Source: Paracoccaceae bacterium (GTDB lineage Bacteria; Pseudomonadota; Alphaproteobacteria; Rhodobacterales; Rhodobacteraceae). Taken from it: a DNA stretch of 12,530 bases. Position 1 is the first letter of the stretch. The number at the start of each line of letters is the position of its first letter. A model generated the notes under the pieces. That model saw only the letters and a program-made list of their open reading frames with translations, was not told where the DNA came from and did no database searches. This document shows positions 1 through 6,587 of the stretch, piece by piece. The position numbers and the translations under genes were made by a program. The DNA is taken from assembly GCA_026982255.1 (NCBI GenBank), contig JALSHL010000243.1, positions 1 to 12,530 on the forward strand, written 5' to 3'.

Positions 1-55
1 CGGCCTGCTTCAAAATACCCATGATCTGTGTGTCGCTGTATCGTGCCTTCTTCAT
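1..55 (-). CDS. IS3-family transposase, OrfA-type N-terminus (partial)
   Basis: The reverse strand opens with an ATG (55-53) and reads MKKARYSDTQIMGILKQA before the window ends. This is the characteristic start of IS3-family (IS407/IS150-like) OrfA proteins, small helix-turn-helix subunits that bind the element ends and are normally joined to the DDE integrase OrfB by programmed frameshifting. A good ribosome binding site (GAGGAG on the minus strand, 67-62) sits 6 nt upstream. Only 18 codons are visible, so the subgroup, the intactness and the presence of orfB cannot be judged. The family call rests on recognising the N-terminal pattern (KKxRYxxxQIxxILKQA), which is distinctive. It lies just downstream of the membrane-protein gene on the same strand. 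Confidence 0.85.
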   Translation of the reverse strand, partial: MKKARYSDTQIMGILKQA

Positions 56-132
56 CAAAATCTCCTCAGATTATTATGCCGAGAAAATTCTACTTGTGAA
101 CACCACTAATTTTAGGGGGGATTACCTCTACA
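1..132 (-). mobile_element. Left end of an IS3-family insertion sequence (partial)
   Basis: Upstream of the transposase start, the minus strand from base 132 begins TGTAGAGGTAATCCCCCC and continues CTAAAATTAGTGG. A 5'-TG terminus, a C-run and then CTAAAATTAGTGG about 75-80 nt before orfA fit the ends of IS3-family elements as I know them. The flanking bases 133-136 are CTAG, a possible short target duplication. The other end lies outside the window, so neither the inverted repeat nor the duplication can be confirmed. The exact boundary at 132 is an inference; the presence of an IS at the left edge is much firmer because of the transposase start. Confidence 0.55.
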
Positions 133-947
133 CTAGGTTTTAAATTGTCTGGTGCCGGCTTTTTGGGCTTGTTTGAAAATGTCCCATTAGCCACCACCCA
201 TTCACTGTGGTTTTGCAATGGAATGAAATATAGGTGTTTGAGAGCAAGAATATAGGCAAAAGCAATTGCAGCGATCAGGCTGGCGATAAGAAATACTGAA
301 AAATAGTCGTTATTCCTATTCCGTTCACGTTGAGAGGTGCGGAATTGTTCATCACGGGCTTGCGTATACAAACGTTTAGCTGCAACGACTGCTTCCCCAT
401 ATTTATTACGGAAAACCTGAATAGGGAGGAGACGAACATCACGGGCAAACCCAGTTTCTGCAGCATTGTTGCCTTCATGAACTGCTGCAGCCAGTGCGTT
501 TGCATCGTTTATATCAAAACCAGAGCCATCATAACCTTGATTAAAAACAGGGCCATCATAGTCACCCAAATCAAAGCTTTCAGATTCATTATTTAGGTAT
601 GAAAAGAGACCTGCGACTAATACAAGAAACGATAGCACAATCAAAATTTTGTAATAAATTGTTGCAGCTTTTACGGATGTTTCGACGCTAGAAAAATCAT
701 TATTTTTCTTCATCATATAATAGCCAAACGCCAAAAATAGTACAGGGATAATACCAAGCATCGCGGGAAAAACTGACGGAACGAGAAGAGGCAAAAATAT
801 CATTATTTTGAGATGCTCAGTCGCACTCAATGGACTATTTCCTAAAATTTCCTCCAGTCTTAACTCCTCGGCCGCGCTCAATGGTTCATTTGTCAAATCA
901 TTTCTCTTTCTATTAAAGGTTTTCAATACTGAGCTTGAATTTACCAA
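90..947 (-). CDS. Hypothetical multi-pass membrane protein, 3' end probably truncated by IS insertion
   Basis: I do not recognise this 285-aa protein. It has a charged N-terminus with two similar short segments (PLSAAEELRLEEIL near 22-35 and PLSATEHLK near 39-47), a long hydrophobic stretch at about 49-79 that could be one or two membrane passes, a second segment at about 97-118, a roughly 95-residue hydrophilic region rich in Asp, Gly and Asn, a third membrane segment at about 215-236, and a Lys/Pro-rich tail. The start is uncertain: the longest frame begins with TTG at 947, no strong ribosome binding site is visible, and the first in-frame ATG is codon 49, inside the first hydrophobic stretch. 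The sequence is visibly AT-rich compared with everything from 1270 on, which suggests separate acquisition. Residues 273-285 appear to be encoded by the left end of the adjacent IS, so the native C-terminus may be lost. Confidence 0.6.
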   Translation of the reverse strand: MVNSSSVLKTFNRKRNDLTNEPLSAAEELRLEEILGNSPLSATEHLKIMIFLPLLVPSVFPAMLGIIPVLFLAFGYYMMKKNNDFSSVETSVKAATIYYKILIVLSFLVLVAGLFSYLNNESESFDLGDYDGPVFNQGYDGSGFDINDANALAAAVHEGNNAAETGFARDVRLLPIQVFRNKYGEAVVAAKRLYTQARDEQFRTSQRERNRNNDYFSVFLIASLIAAIAFAYILALKHLYFIPLQNHSEWVVANGTFSNKPKKPAPDNLKPSVEVIPPKISGVHK

Positions 948-1035
948 TACAGGCGTATTTCATGTCACCGAACAACTTGCCCCATCCGGTCTGTGAGTCA
1001 AGTTCAAACCGGACAGTTCAAGTGCATCACTGGCA

Positions 1036-1170
1036 ATGTCGATTTGCAAGGAGCAAAAGGGATCCGGCTTCGACTTTGCGGCAACGGCGTGGTTCCCTTG
1101 GTTGCAGCGCATGCGTTCAGAATTCTTGCGGCTCGGTTTGATAACGACGGCTGACGAGGCCGTACTATGA
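1036..1170 (+). CDS. Possible small ORF, 44 aa, unknown
   Basis: The frame starts ATG TCG ATT TGC at 1036, ends TGA at 1168-1170, and stays open back to a stop at 994-996. The product is about 44 residues, with an aromatic patch (TAWFPWLQ) followed by an amphipathic, basic helix-like stretch (RMRSEFLRLGLI). No Shine-Dalgarno motif precedes the ATG at a proper distance. I cannot assign a family. It may be a remnant of a longer gene or chance; an overlapping minus-strand frame of 98 codons (960-1256) is no better supported. Listed because it is the only candidate in this stretch. Confidence 0.2.
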   Translation: MSICKEQKGSGFDFAATAWFPWLQRMRSEFLRLGLITTADEAVL

Positions 1171-1228
1171 AACAATCGCGCCATTTCGCGCCTTGTGTCG
1201 GTCAAACGCCAAATTGGCAAACGAATAC

Positions 1229-1249
1229 CGCCGCCCGAACCGGACGGCG
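1229..1249 (-). terminator. Candidate rho-independent terminator of the DUF3489 operon
   Basis: Read on the minus strand, CGCCGTCC, a 5-nt loop and GGGCGGCG form an 8-bp stem (seven Watson-Crick pairs and one G-U), about 20 nt after the DUF3489 stop. It is followed by the moderately T-rich GTATTCGTTTG. On the plus strand the same stem has a C-A mismatch, so the structure favours leftward transcription. The T-tract is imperfect, so termination may be weak. Confidence 0.4.
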
Positions 1250-1269
1250 ATAACAATGGTTGGAAATGA

Positions 1270-1770
1270 TCAGGTGGCGATTTTGTAGGTTCGCCCGCGC
1301 CCTTCGATTTTCTCGGAGGTGATGGTCAGCCCCAACCGCTTTTTCAACGCGCCCGAAATGGCCCCGCGAATAGTATGCGGCAACCATTTCGTGGCCTTGG
1401 CAATTTCAGAAATTGATGCCCCGTCGGGGGCTTCAAGCATCTCGATCAGCATGGCCTGTTTGGTGCCCGCGCGGGGTTTCGGTGTGGTCGGTTCCGTTTC
1501 CGATACAACCGGCTCGACGCCGATAGCCTCAAGCCCCGCGCCGGTGATGACCAGCGTGATGCCGTGGCCATCGCCGGTTTTGCGCCATGTGGGTTCGCCT
1601 TTTCGGATGTCGGCCTCGACCTCGTCCAGCAGCCCGCGTTTGATCAGCGGTACGATCACCTTGTTGGCGGCCCCGCCACGCAGACGGTCGGGCAGCGGCA
1701 GGGCAATTCGGTCGTCCTGTCGGGAGGCGCGGGAAAGAATGAGAGTTTGGGTTTCGGTGAGCTTGGTCAT
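1270..1770 (-). CDS. DUF3489 domain-containing protein, putative DNA-binding
   Basis: A 166-aa protein matching the DUF3489 family as I know it: an N-terminal half with the pattern LTETQTLILSRASRQ, then LPLPDRLRGGAANKV, and a helical repeat ending in GAGLEAIGVE. After a linker of Glu, Thr and Pro, residues about 101-166 contain GTKQAMLIEML, the helix-turn-helix-like SISEIAKATKWLPHTIRG and a short beta wing ending GRGRTYKI, resembling a winged helix. A regulatory role in DNA binding is therefore plausible but not demonstrated. Translation starts at ATG 1770-1768, behind GGAAGGAG on the minus strand. The start overlaps the stop of the upstream 71-aa gene as ATGA, so the two are coupled. It is the last gene of a three-gene leftward operon next to the terminase. 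Confidence 0.8.
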   Translation of the reverse strand: MTKLTETQTLILSRASRQDDRIALPLPDRLRGGAANKVIVPLIKRGLLDEVEADIRKGEPTWRKTGDGHGITLVITGAGLEAIGVEPVVSETEPTTPKPRAGTKQAMLIEMLEAPDGASISEIAKATKWLPHTIRGAISGALKKRLGLTITSEKIEGRGRTYKIAT

Positions 1771-1982
1771 GCTGAATATTCTCCTTCCTGAAAGGCGCGG
1801 TCACAAATCTCGCGCAGGTTCTTTGAAATATCGGCCAGATCGCCCACATGTCCCCAGTGAATCTCGTCGGGGTTGGCTTCGAAATGATCAAGGCTCAGGG
1901 CCTGCAGTCGGGCGAGCATGGTGTCGATCTCGGCCTTGCGGGTCATGAAGGCGGCCAATGCCTTGTCATTGCTGCGGGTCAT
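1767..1982 (-). CDS. Small hypothetical protein (71 aa) of the DUF6900/DUF3489 operon
   Basis: A 71-residue, mostly helical, acidic protein. The N-terminal half (MTRSNDKALAAFMTRKAEID, then MLARLQAL) looks amphipathic. The C-terminal half carries WGHVGDLADISKNLREICDRAF. No transmembrane segment, cysteine pair or catalytic motif is visible, and I cannot name a family. Its start codon shares one base with the stop of the upstream DUF6900-like gene (TAATG), and its stop overlaps the next start (ATGA). This tight coupling supports a real gene and suggests the three products are made together. Function unknown. Confidence 0.75.
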   Translation of the reverse strand: MTRSNDKALAAFMTRKAEIDTMLARLQALSLDHFEANPDEIHWGHVGDLADISKNLREICDRAFQEGEYSA

Positions 1983-2176
1983 TATTTTGCCTCCCGTGCG
2001 GCGGCGATGCCTGCGGCGTAGGCGGCTTCCAAGGCGGCCTGAACGCCCCAGACCGAAACCTCGTGAAAGTCGAGGCTGTCGCTTTTGCGCTCCTCCAGCG
2101 TCTCGATGAAGAGGTGTTTTTGGGCAATGCCGGCCAGCAGGTCGGCGGGGGCGGTTTGGGTGGTTTTGCTTGTCAT
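1982..2176 (-). CDS. DUF6900-like small protein (64 aa)
   Basis: The core LLAGIAQKHLFIETLEERKS, then DSLDFHEVSVWGVQAALEAAYAAG, matches the DUF6900 pattern I remember (LxxIAxxxLxIETLExRxSDSLDFHxVxVWxIxxALExAYxAG). Function is unknown; such proteins are common on mobile elements of Alphaproteobacteria. I chose the ATG at 2176-2174 because AAGGAG lies 7 nt upstream on the minus strand. An ATG 24 nt further upstream (2200) has only a weak site, and the still longer open frame to 2911 is a shadow of the terminase small-subunit gene. First gene of the leftward operon; its stop overlaps the next start. Its promoter should lie in 2177-2294. Confidence 0.75.
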   Translation of the reverse strand: MTSKTTQTAPADLLAGIAQKHLFIETLEERKSDSLDFHEVSVWGVQAALEAAYAAGIAAAREAK

Positions 2177-2294
2177 GGTCTGGCTCCTTTTCGTTGTCAT
2201 CAAATTCGCTCTTATCGCCTGTCTAATCAACGATAATCGACGTAATTTCAGTGCTTTATGGGCGGCCACATGATTGTAATCCAACAAGGGAAAC
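2177..2294. promoter_or_regulatory. Divergent control region between the DUF6900 operon and the terminase operon
   Basis: This 118-bp gap is the only non-coding space between the leftward three-gene operon and the rightward late operon, so both promoters should lie here. Its centre is AT-rich compared with its flanks. A short palindrome, CGATAATCG (2231-2239), could be an operator half or full site, and the GATAAT within it (2232-2237) resembles a plus-strand -10 box. No convincing -35 partner is visible. AAGGGAAAC directly before 2295 provides the ribosome binding site of the terminase small subunit. Confidence 0.45.
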
Positions 2295-2861
2295 ATGCCG
2301 GAAATGGGCCTTTCACGCAGGAAATACGCCACCCGCCGCGGGGTCAGTGAAAAGGCGGTGCGCAAGGCCATAGCAGCGGGTCGCATTACCGTCGATGCGG
2401 ACGGCACCATTGATCCGGAGAAGGCCGATCGGCAGTGGGCAACGCAAACCGATCCCGCCATGCAGCGGGGCCAATCTGCGCGGTCAAGCACCAAGCCGGT
2501 GCCCAAATCGGCCCTGCGCGCCGTGGATGAAACCCTGCGCGACGCCGGCTCCCTGTCGGAGACCGGCGGAGAAATGTCTTTTATGCGCGCCCGCATGGCC
2601 AACGAGGTGCTGAAAGCGCAAACCGCGAAGCTGCGGCTGCAAAAGATGAAGGACGAGCTGGTCGATCGCAGCAGCGCCACCGCAATGGTGTTCGATCTGG
2701 CGCGGCGCGAGCGCGATGCCTGGCTGAACTGGCCGTCGCGCGTTGCGGCCAATATGGCGGCCGAACTGGGCGTGGATACGCATTTGACCGAACAGGTGCT
2801 GGATAAATACCTGCGCGCCCACCTCGCCGATATGGCGGAGATAGAGATTGCACTCAGGTGA
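2295..2861 (+). CDS. Phage terminase small subunit (Nu1-like)
   Basis: A 188-aa protein with an N-terminal helix-turn-helix (residues about 5-30, LSRRKYATRRGVSEKAVRKA) of the kind used by lambda Nu1-type subunits to bind packaging sites. It is followed by a short wing (GRITVDADGTIDPEKADRQW), a polar linker, and a helical C-terminal half (about 95-188) with a coiled-coil-like stretch ARMANEVLKAQTAKLRLQKM, probably for oligomerisation and contact with the large subunit. Lambda Nu1 has 181 residues, so the size fits. The start ATG at 2295 follows AAGGGAAAC. It is the first gene of the rightward operon and overlaps the large subunit by 14 bp. Identification rests on the HTH, size and position; the sequence itself is poorly conserved in this family. 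Confidence 0.82.
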   Translation: MPEMGLSRRKYATRRGVSEKAVRKAIAAGRITVDADGTIDPEKADRQWATQTDPAMQRGQSARSSTKPVPKSALRAVDETLRDAGSLSETGGEMSFMRARMANEVLKAQTAKLRLQKMKDELVDRSSATAMVFDLARRERDAWLNWPSRVAANMAAELGVDTHLTEQVLDKYLRAHLADMAEIEIALR

Positions 2862-4830
2862 ATTTGACGGCTCGGATGGAATCCTGCGTGCATGGAAAGC
2901 GGGGCTTGCACCGGACCCGCTGCTGACGGTTTCAGAGTGGTCGGACAGGCACCGGATATTGTCGTCGCGCTCGGCCTCGGAGGCTGGCCCCTACCGCACC
3001 GCCCGCACGCCGTTCATGCGCGAAATCATGGACGCGCTGTCGCCAAGCCATTCCGCGCGGCGCGTTGTGTTCATGAAGTCCGCCCAGGTGGGCGCGACCG
3101 AGGCGGGTAACAACTGGATCGGCTATTGCATCCACCGCGCACCGGGTCCGTTTCTGGCGGTGCAGCCGACGGTCGATCTGGCCAAGCGGTTAAGCCAGCA
3201 GCGGATCAACCCGCTGGTCGAGGAAAGCCCCGAGCTGCGCGCGCTGATCATGCCGTCGCGCTCGCGGGATTCCGGCAATACCATTCTGGCGAAGCAATTC
3301 CCCGGCGGGCAGCTGATTTTGACTGGCGCGAATTCGGCGGTGGGCCTGCGCTCGATGCCGGCGCGCTGGATATTTCTGGACGAGGTCGATGCTTATCCCG
3401 GCGACATTGACGGTGAAGGCGATCCGATTGCGCTGGCGGAGGCCCGCACCATCAGTTTCGGGCATCGCGCCAAGGTGTTTCTGACCTCGACGCCGACCAT
3501 CAAGGGCGTGAGCCGGATCGAGCGGGAGTATGAATTGTCCGACCAGCGACGGTATTTTGTGCCCTGTCCCCATTGCGGCGGCATGCAGTGGTTGCAGTTC
3601 GAGCGTTTGCGCTGGGCGAAAGGCCGCCCCGAAACCGCGCGCTATATCTGCGAACATTGCGAGGAGCCGATCGAGGAGCGGTTCAAAACGCAAATGATGG
3701 ACGAGGCCAACGGGGCTTGCTGGATGGCAACGGCAGACGACGCGACCCGTGCGGTGGCCGAGGCTGCCGGTGTTGTCGGTTATCACATCAACGGGCTGTA
3801 TTCGCCGCTGGGCTGGCTGGGCTGGGCGGAAATTGCCCGCAGTTGGGAGGAAGCGGTAGGCAATGACGCCGCCCTGAAAACCCTCAAAAACACCGTGCTG
3901 GGCGAGACATGGCAGGAGCGCGGCGAAGCCCCCGACTGGCAGCGGCTTTACGAGCGGCGCGAGGATTATCAGCTCGGCCATGTGCCTTCGGGCGTGCTGG
4001 TGCTGACGGCCGGTGCGGATGTGCAGCGCGACCGGATCGAGATCGATATCTGGGGCTGGGGCCGGAACCTGCAATCCTGGCTGATCGAGCATGTGGTGAT
4101 TGACGGGGATACCGCCAGTCCGGACGTCTGGGCGCAATTGTCGGAATTCCTCGCCACCACATGGCCGCATGTGGATGGTGCACGCATGGCACTGGCGCGG
4201 ATGGCAATCGACACCGGCGACGGGGTCACCACCGCCATGGTTTATGCCTGGGTGCGCGCGGCGGGACGTGGTCAGGTGATTGCCATCAAGGGCGTGGGCG
4301 GGTTTGACCGCTCCACGCCGGTGGACGGGCCGACTTACGTTGAAACCACCGAGGGCGGGCGTAAATTGAAACGCGGCGTGCAGCTTTGGAAAGTAGCGGG
4401 CGCGGTGTTCAAATCCGAGCTTTACCGCCTGCTGCGGCTGAACCCTCCCACGGATGACGAACTGGCCGATGGGGACGAATGGCCCGCCGGATATGTCCAC
4501 ATCCCCAAGGGCACGCCCGCCGAGTGGTTCCGCCAGCTGACCGCCGAACATCTGATGGTGACCAAAACCCGTCAGGGGTTTCAAAAGCTCGAATGGCAGC
4601 AGATGCGCGAGCGCAACGAGGCGCTGGATTGTCGGGTCTATGCCCGCGCGGCTGCGTGGCTGATGGGGATTGATCGCTGGGATCATCGCCGCTGGGAACA
4701 GCTGGAAGAACAATTGCGGCCGGGGAAAATCGAGGCAGCGCCAGCAGGCGTGCCGAACCGGCCGCCACAACAACAGGTAAAGCGCCGCCCGTCCGACTGG
4801 ATGGGAACGCGCAGAGGAAAGTGGTTCTGA
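2848..4830 (+). CDS. Phage terminase large subunit, GpA family
   Basis: The 660-aa motor/nuclease that packages DNA and cuts concatemers. The N-terminus PDPLLTVSEWSDRHRILSSR is typical of the lambda GpA family. Visible elements: Walker A-like KSAQVGAT (K77-T84), Walker B FLDE (D178-E179), coupling motif TSTP (213-216), a zinc-binding-like CPHC...CEHC (C240, C243, C268, C271), and the nuclease acidic residues in GADVQRDRIE (D391) and AIDTGD (D455, D458). Lambda gpA has 641 residues, so it looks full length. I accept the TTG start at 2848: GGAG lies 7 nt upstream, no ATG occurs in frame nearby, and the conserved N-terminus begins soon after. The 14-bp overlap with the small subunit suggests translational coupling. 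The C-terminus ends in a basic tail (KRRPSDWMGTRRGKW). Confidence 0.95.
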   Translation: MHSGEFDGSDGILRAWKAGLAPDPLLTVSEWSDRHRILSSRSASEAGPYRTARTPFMREIMDALSPSHSARRVVFMKSAQVGATEAGNNWIGYCIHRAPGPFLAVQPTVDLAKRLSQQRINPLVEESPELRALIMPSRSRDSGNTILAKQFPGGQLILTGANSAVGLRSMPARWIFLDEVDAYPGDIDGEGDPIALAEARTISFGHRAKVFLTSTPTIKGVSRIEREYELSDQRRYFVPCPHCGGMQWLQFERLRWAKGRPETARYICEHCEEPIEERFKTQMMDEANGACWMATADDATRAVAEAAGVVGYHINGLYSPLGWLGWAEIARSWEEAVGNDAALKTLKNTVLGETWQERGEAPDWQRLYERREDYQLGHVPSGVLVLTAGADVQRDRIEIDIWGWGRNLQSWLIEHVVIDGDTASPDVWAQLSEFLATTWPHVDGARMALARMAIDTGDGVTTAMVYAWVRAAGRGQVIAIKGVGGFDRSTPVDGPTYVETTEGGRKLKRGVQLWKVAGAVFKSELYRLLRLNPPTDDELADGDEWPAGYVHIPKGTPAEWFRQLTAEHLMVTKTRQGFQKLEWQQMRERNEALDCRVYARAAAWLMGIDRWDHRRWEQLEEQLRPGKIEAAPAGVPNRPPQQQVKRRPSDWMGTRRGKWF

Positions 4831-4833
4831 GAC

Positions 4834-5040
4834 ATGGCATATACGCAAACCGAGCTTGATGCGCTGAAGGCGGCCTTTGCCGCAGGTGTGTTGCGCCTGA
4901 CCTATGACGGCAAGTCTGTCGAATACGGCAGCGCCGAGGACATGCTGCGGCGGATTTCCGTGATCGAGGGGGAAATTGCCAAGGCCGGTGGCAAGCCCCT
5001 GCCGGTGGCCGGGTTCGCCACCTCCCGCAGGGCGCGCTGA
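4834..5040 (+). CDS. Head-tail joining protein, gpW-like
   Basis: A 68-aa protein, the same length as lambda gpW. The pattern MAYTQTELDALKAAFAAGVL, then RLTYDGKSVEYGSAEDMLRRI, with a basic tail (ATSRRAR) matches the gpW family: a helix, a beta hairpin and a second helix. In lambda this protein enters the filled head and prepares the portal for tail attachment. It starts 3 bp after the terminase large-subunit stop, and its own stop shares one base with the portal start (TGATG), exactly where lambda W sits between A and B. Confidence 0.92.
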   Translation: MAYTQTELDALKAAFAAGVLRLTYDGKSVEYGSAEDMLRRISVIEGEIAKAGGKPLPVAGFATSRRAR

Positions 5041-6557
5041 TGGAACCAACCGAACCAAACGTGCGCTGGGGTTTGCTGGATGCCGCCATTTCCAGCATCG
5101 CGCCGCGCACCGCTTCGCGGCGTTATGCGGCCCGCGTCGCCATTGCCAATATGCGGCGCGGTTATGACGGGGCCACGCGCGGGCGGGCCACCGATGGCTG
5201 GGTCGCGGGTGGCACATCGGCGGATACCGAGATTGCCGTGGCCGGTCCCCTGTTGCGGGCACGCATGCGCGATCTGGTGCGCAACAACGCCATTGCGGCG
5301 CAGGCGGTGCAGGTGCTGGTCAACAATATCGTCGGTTCGGGCATTATCCCGCGTGCCAATACCGGCGATGCGGGGTTGGACAAAACCGTTGATCAGCTCT
5401 GGCAGCGCTGGGCCGCAACATGTGACGCCCACGGGCACACAACGTTTCAGGGGCTGTTGAGCCTTGCCGTGCGGGAAATGATCGAGGGTGGCGATGTGTT
5501 TGCCTTGAAACGCCCGCAACGCAAGAACGCTACCGGAGAGGTTCCGCTGCGTATCGAATTACGCGAGGCCGACCATCTCGACGAGGCCCGCATCAACCGG
5601 CTGCGTGACGGCTCCGGCATCCGTCAGGGCATCGAATACGACAAAACCGGCAAGCGCGTCGCCTACTGGATGCATCCCCACCACCCGGGCGACAGCCTTG
5701 TCACCGCGCAAACGTCACCGGTGCGCCTGCGCGCCGATATGGTTGCGCATCTGTTCGAGCGCCAGCGGGTGCAGAACCGCGGCGTGCCTTGGGGCACCCC
5801 TGCGATGCGCGCCATTCGCGATGTGGATGACTGGCAAAACGCCGAACTGGTGCGCAAGAAAACCGAGGCCTGCCTTGTCGGCATTGTGTTCGGGGCCGAG
5901 GAAGACCAGATGTCGATCGCGCCCACGGTGCAGGATGCGGACGGCAACCGCGTGGAACAATTCGAGCCGGGGCTGATCGCCTATGCGCGCGGCGGCAAGG
6001 ATATCAAGTTCAACCAGCCCGCCAGCACCGCCGGTGTTTATGAATGGCACCGCGTGCAGCTGCATATCATCGCCGCGGGTTTTCGCGTGCCCTATGCACT
6101 GATGACGGGTGATTTGAGCCAGACGAACTTTGCCTCCTCGCGCGTTGGCCTCAATGAATTCCGCCGCATGGTGGCACAGATCCAGCACCAGACAATTATT
6201 CCGATGTTTTGCCAGCCGATCTGGAGCTGGTTTATCGAAATGGCGCAGGTGGCGGGATTGCTGCCGATGGATGCCCATATTCCGGCCCAATGGACCCCGC
6301 CGCGCTTTGAAAGCGTGAACCCGCTACAGGATGCGCAGGCCGACATGCTCGAGGTGCGGGCCGGATTTTCCAGCCTGCCACAACAGATTGCGCGGCGCGG
6401 GCTGGATCCCGAAACCCTGATTGCCGACTGGGCCGCCTTTGCCGACAAGACCGATGCGCTCGATCTGGTGTTTGACAGCGATCCGCGCCTTGTCAGCAAG
6501 GCGGGCCTTGCCCAGACCACTGATCCGACACAGCCGCCTGATCAGGGCAAAAGCTGA
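5040..6557 (+). CDS. Phage portal protein, lambda family
   Basis: A 505-aa protein of the lambda gpB-type portal family (PF05136); lambda gpB has 533 residues. It forms the dodecameric DNA channel at one capsid vertex and docks the terminase. Supporting stretches are RARMRDLVRNNAIAAQAVQV with NNIVGSGI (about 75-105), EMIEGGDVFALKR (about 145-158), ADHLDEARINRLRDGSGIRQ then GIEYDKTGKRVAYWMH (about 178-215), VAHLFERQRVQNRGVPW (about 235-252) and ALMTGDLSQTNFASSRVGLN (about 346-365), all typical of this family. The C-terminal 60 residues include ARRGLDPETLIADWA, the usual end of the conserved region. Start ATG overlaps the gpW stop by one base. Confidence 0.95.
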   Translation: MEPTEPNVRWGLLDAAISSIAPRTASRRYAARVAIANMRRGYDGATRGRATDGWVAGGTSADTEIAVAGPLLRARMRDLVRNNAIAAQAVQVLVNNIVGSGIIPRANTGDAGLDKTVDQLWQRWAATCDAHGHTTFQGLLSLAVREMIEGGDVFALKRPQRKNATGEVPLRIELREADHLDEARINRLRDGSGIRQGIEYDKTGKRVAYWMHPHHPGDSLVTAQTSPVRLRADMVAHLFERQRVQNRGVPWGTPAMRAIRDVDDWQNAELVRKKTEACLVGIVFGAEEDQMSIAPTVQDADGNRVEQFEPGLIAYARGGKDIKFNQPASTAGVYEWHRVQLHIIAAGFRVPYALMTGDLSQTNFASSRVGLNEFRRMVAQIQHQTIIPMFCQPIWSWFIEMAQVAGLLPMDAHIPAQWTPPRFESVNPLQDAQADMLEVRAGFSSLPQQIARRGLDPETLIADWAAFADKTDALDLVFDSDPRLVSKAGLAQTTDPTQPPDQGKS

Positions 6558-6587
6558 AGGCAGGGCACCACCCTGAAGGAGATAAAT

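Larger units (their letters stand above)
948..1269. other. Intergenic stretch without a confident gene
   Basis: These 322 bases separate the AT-rich membrane gene from the DUF3489 gene. Base composition changes from AT-rich to GC-rich at about 950-1030. The only small frame of note is 1036-1170 on the plus strand (44 codons, listed separately). Near the right edge there is a hairpin placed to terminate the leftward operon. No tRNA, rRNA or recognisable attachment site is visible. Confidence 0.6.

Noticed and set aside
330..596. 88-codon plus-strand frame inside the membrane-protein gene
   Set aside because: It is antisense to a longer frame with coherent membrane topology, and its product has no domain features.
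960..1256. 98-codon minus-strand frame downstream of the DUF3489 gene
   Set aside because: It runs through the candidate terminator, lacks a ribosome binding site, and has no recognisable domain. I could not choose it over the equally weak plus-strand 44-codon frame.
1319..1948. 209-codon plus-strand frame opposite the DUF3489 and 71-aa genes
   Set aside because: It is the antisense of two coupled genes with good ribosome binding sites; the product is Ser/Arg/Pro-rich with no motif.
1982..2911. 309-codon reading of the DUF6900-like frame extended into the terminase genes
   Set aside because: The extension crosses the divergent control region and the terminase small-subunit gene in antisense; only the last 64 codons resemble a protein family, and a strong ribosome binding site precedes them at 2176.
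3190..5262. 690-codon minus-strand open frame opposite the terminase, gpW and portal genes
   Set aside because: It spans parts of three well-identified plus-strand genes, has a His/Arg/Pro-rich composition typical of the antisense of GC-rich coding DNA, and shows no family motif or ribosome binding site.
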